Assembly: GCA_020431945.1 (NCBI GenBank)
Contig: JAGQHH010000302.1
Location: 1-6,491 of the forward strand
Length of the DNA: 6,491 nt
Direction: 5' to 3'
DNA from: Cyanobacteria bacterium HKST-UBA02
Lineage (GTDB): Bacteria; Cyanobacteriota; Vampirovibrionia; Obscuribacterales; Obscuribacteraceae
Position 1 is the first letter of the stretch, and each line of letters begins with the position of its first letter. Under the pieces are notes generated by a model. That model saw nothing but the letters and a program-made list of their open reading frames with translations, did not search any database and was not told the origin of the DNA. The position numbers and the translations under genes were made by a program. This document shows, piece by piece, positions 4,686-6,491 of the stretch.

Positions 4686-5579
4686 ATGATTGAATTTGCA
4701 ATACTCTTCGTACTCTTCTATATCTGGCACGGTCTGGGCGTAACCATCGGCTATCACAGGCTGCTGTCCCACCGGACCTTTCGTTGCCCCAAAATCGTCG
4801 AGTATTTCCTGGTCCTCCCGGGGTATCTCGCCTTCGAAGGCTCGCCTATCTGGTGGTCGACGATTCACCGCGCTCACCACAGACACGTGGATACCGAGCT
4901 CGATCCGCATTCTCCGCGTTTCGGAATCGCCAACGCGCACTTCGGATGGCTGATGCACCCGACTTACCAGTCCCACATCGACCCGTCCACCCAGGCGAAA
5001 GACCTGACCTCTGATCCTATATATAGGTTCCTTGAGCAGGGCGGCAATTGGAATCGGGCTCACGCTCTGAACTTCGCCCTCAACTTCTCGGTGCGTCTGG
5101 CGATCTTTGCCTTCTTCGGCTGGATACCCGCGCTTGCAAGTCTTCTCGCCGGTCTGGCTGTCCTGCAGATCCCGCTCATGCTGAACGTCTTCTGCCATAT
5201 ACCGGCGCTCGGCTATCAGAACTACAAAACCAACGAAGACAGCGTCAACGTTTGGTGGGTCGGACTGCTCGCCATGGGCGAAGGTTGGCACAACAATCAT
5301 CACGCCGCACCCGGCTCAGCACAATCCGGTATCAAACCCTTTGAGTTCGATCTTTCCTGGCATGTAATCCGCTTCTTGAATGCCGTCGGTCTGATCAGCA
5401 ACGTCAACGTGATCCCCCACGAAAGACTGGACGAAAGATTCAACAAGCAATCAGTAGTGAGCACCGAGCCCGCGCCCGAACGCGAGCCCGAAATCGAACG
5501 CGAGCCCGAAGTCGAACGCGAGCCCGAGCTCGTGAGCATCGGCGCGGATCGCAAAACCGCCGCTCGACTGTCTGCGTGA
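4686..5579 (+). CDS. membrane fatty acid desaturase (acyl-CoA/acyl-lipid delta-9 type), 297 aa
   Basis: The enzyme inserts a cis double bond in fatty acyl chains, using a di-iron centre and O2, and so controls membrane fluidity. All three histidine boxes of the family are present: GYHRLLSHR (H24, H29; HxxxxH), HRAHHRH (H61, H64, H65; HxxHH) and EGWHNNHH (H202, H205, H206; HxxHH). Supporting conserved parts are WWSTIHRAHHRH, DPHSP (73-77), HFGW (85-88) and NVWWVGLLAMGEGWHNNHH (188-206). Hydrophobic segments include about 2-20, 40-52 and 133-172. The N terminus is short: only one hydrophobic segment precedes box 1, where relatives usually have more. An in-frame stop at 4653 rules out a longer start. 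AGAGG lies 5 nt before the ATG. The C terminus (about 256-297) is an acidic Pro/Glu/Arg tail with three EREPE(I/V/L) repeats. Substrate carrier (CoA or lipid) and position are inferred from the closest family pattern. Confidence 0.92.
   Translation: MIEFAILFVLFYIWHGLGVTIGYHRLLSHRTFRCPKIVEYFLVLPGYLAFEGSPIWWSTIHRAHHRHVDTELDPHSPRFGIANAHFGWLMHPTYQSHIDPSTQAKDLTSDPIYRFLEQGGNWNRAHALNFALNFSVRLAIFAFFGWIPALASLLAGLAVLQIPLMLNVFCHIPALGYQNYKTNEDSVNVWWVGLLAMGEGWHNNHHAAPGSAQSGIKPFEFDLSWHVIRFLNAVGLISNVNVIPHERLDERFNKQSVVSTEPAPEREPEIEREPEVEREPELVSIGADRKTAARLSA
5478..5531 (+). repeat. three 18-bp in-frame repeats coding EREPE(I/V/L)
   Basis: Units at 5478-5495, 5496-5513 and 5514-5531 begin with GAACGCGAGCCCGA and differ only near the end, giving EREPEI, EREPEV and EREPEL. 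They build an alternating-charge segment at residues 265-282 of the desaturase, outside the catalytic domain. Confidence 0.85.
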
Positions 5580-5605
5580 TTTAGAGTACGTCCTTTTCTA
5601 CCAAC

Positions 5606-5678
5606 CTGCTGCTGTACAATTGAATTGAGTTCTCGGACTCGCGATTCTGAAGCAGCAGTGGCCAGGTAGCAGCACCTG
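5606..5678 (+). promoter_or_regulatory. inverted repeats in the leader of the matrixin-like gene
   Basis: CTGCTGCT (5606-5613) pairs with AGCAGCAG (5651-5658), 8 perfect pairs around a 37-nt loop. CAGGT (5663-5667) pairs with ACCTG (5674-5678), whose last base abuts the ATG at 5679. The second hairpin contains AGG (5664-5666), the only visible SD-like sequence, so folding would hide it. No T tract follows, so neither looks like a terminator. TACAAT (5615-5620) is a possible -10 but lacks a convincing -35. Confidence 0.33.
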
Positions 5679-6491
5679 ATGATAGAAGTCAGCAGAGGAC
5701 GAACTGGCAGACCAGATTGGCGCATCGCCATGATCTGGATGTCCAGTCTGCTGATGTCGCCATGGATGCCGCCTGCAGCATATGCAGATACTGAACGATT
5801 TATCGATCAACGCAGCAACCAATTCATGGAAGAGGTCGCCGCCACCCCGGAGAGCGATGCGGTCGGCTGGCAATCTCTTTACAACGCCTATGCCTGCGTC
5901 TGCCATCACAAGTGGAGCATGACATCCGACTGGCTACGTCATGCTCTCTGGCATGGCGCAGCCACTCAGATGTTGCAGTCCCGTGTCGACCTCGGCTACC
6001 TCTGCAAAGGTCTGAACAGTGTAGCGGCAAAACAGAAGCAAGCGCCGGTGACGGAATCATCGATCGATGCGCAGGTCCTGCAGGCGCTTATTACAAGTAA
6101 AGTCGGCAATAGCGAAGAATCCATCGATGCCCTGAAAAGAGTGATCGTCAACAATCCGAACTATCCTGCTCTCAAATTCCTCAAGGACAAACTGAGGGAA
6201 ATGGAATTCGAAAGGTCGAGCCACCCCTGGATGACACCACCGGATGTGGCACAAATCGGTGGTAGAAGCAATCGCTTCTCTAGGTGGCGACCGGACAAAT
6301 TCCCGCTCAAGGTCTACATTCCCCCTGATGCGATAGCTTCAAAAGTAGCGGGATATCGAGCCGGCGATGGACAGCTTTTTCGAACGGCTTTCGAAACCTG
6401 GCAAAAGAACAGTAAGGGCAAAATCCGATTCGTCTACGAGCCTGTGAAATCGCAAGCAGATATCAACTGTGCCTGGGTAAGTGATCAGAAG
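5679..6491 (+). CDS. secreted matrixin-like metalloprotease, N-terminal 271 residues (3' end cut by the window)
   Basis: The frame runs open from ATG 5679 to the window edge. Residues 1-36 look like a signal peptide: Arg-rich start (R6, R8, R11, R15), hydrophobic IAMIWMSSLLM (16-26), and cleavage after AYA (A36|D37). Residues 37-130 are unrecognised, Trp-rich, with C73 and C75. Residues 133-176 look like a TPR-type helix pair (VLQALITSKVGNSEESIDAL, then VNNPNYPALKFL). From about 205 the sequence fits the first strands and helix of a matrixin (M10A-like) catalytic domain: FPLKVYIP (208-215), a helix with FRTAFETWQ (234-242), GKIRFVYEP (247-255) and ADINCAWV (260-267). The zinc motif HExxHxxGH should lie further on and cannot be checked. 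An in-frame TAG at 5667 excludes a longer start. The SD is poor (AGG, 12 nt away). Protease identity is inferred from the fold pattern only. Confidence 0.65.
   Translation, partial: MIEVSRGRTGRPDWRIAMIWMSSLLMSPWMPPAAYADTERFIDQRSNQFMEEVAATPESDAVGWQSLYNAYACVCHHKWSMTSDWLRHALWHGAATQMLQSRVDLGYLCKGLNSVAAKQKQAPVTESSIDAQVLQALITSKVGNSEESIDALKRVIVNNPNYPALKFLKDKLREMEFERSSHPWMTPPDVAQIGGRSNRFSRWRPDKFPLKVYIPPDAIASKVAGYRAGDGQLFRTAFETWQKNSKGKIRFVYEPVKSQADINCAWVSDQK

Noticed and set aside
4599..5303. Minus-strand frame opposite the desaturase
   Set aside because: It covers all or part of the three desaturase histidine boxes in antisense and has no recognisable domain.
1..6491. Mobile element, defence island or tRNA gene
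   Set aside because: No transposase, integrase, nuclease, terminal repeats or cloverleaf sequence could be seen in any part of the window.

Overview
The window looks like ordinary bacterial chromosome of moderate GC content. All recognisable genes lie on the plus strand, with Shine-Dalgarno (SD) sites of the AGGA, GAGG or AGAGG type and sigma70-like promoters. I see no tRNA, rRNA, insertion sequence, integrase or CRISPR array. The gene set gives only a weak taxonomic hint: an RhlE-like DEAD-box helicase, two membrane di-iron enzymes, a secreted matrixin-like protease with a TPR-like segment, and an exported FG-GAP-type protein. An environmental bacterium is safe; the non-photosynthetic relatives of cyanobacteria (Vampirovibrionia/Obscuribacterales type) are a low-confidence guess.

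Left part (1-1698): a DUF4279-type cytoplasmic protein, possibly cut at its 5' end, then a 164-nt gap with a possible 22-residue leader ORF, then an exported FG-GAP/VCBS-like protein whose likely start (652) is inside the longest open frame.

Middle (1699-4517): a 369-nt gene-free stretch holds an inverted repeat (1819-1849), a strong extended -10 promoter (1871-1900) and a leader of about 160 nt. The leader can form a long nested hairpin (stems of 8, 7 and 9 perfect pairs, 1930-2025) and a second small hairpin (2028-2048) just before the SD. It precedes an RhlE-like DEAD-box RNA helicase with an unusual disordered tail of about 190 residues, built from Tyr/Arg-rich repeats. A fatty acid hydroxylase/sterol desaturase superfamily protein starts 38 nt after the helicase and is probably co-transcribed with it.

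Right part (4518-6491): a 168-nt AT-rich gap with three ACTACA hexamers exactly 21 bp apart, a candidate promoter and a 12-bp palindrome precedes an acyl-lipid/acyl-CoA desaturase. A 99-nt gap with inverted repeats follows. The window then ends inside a secreted matrixin-like metalloprotease gene, before its expected zinc motif.

Working model (inference): the helicase and the two membrane lipid enzymes form a temperature or membrane-fluidity response cluster. RNA remodelling and acyl-chain modification would be controlled together, partly through the helicase leader RNA. The best candidate for something undescribed is that structured leader combined with the repeat-tailed helicase.
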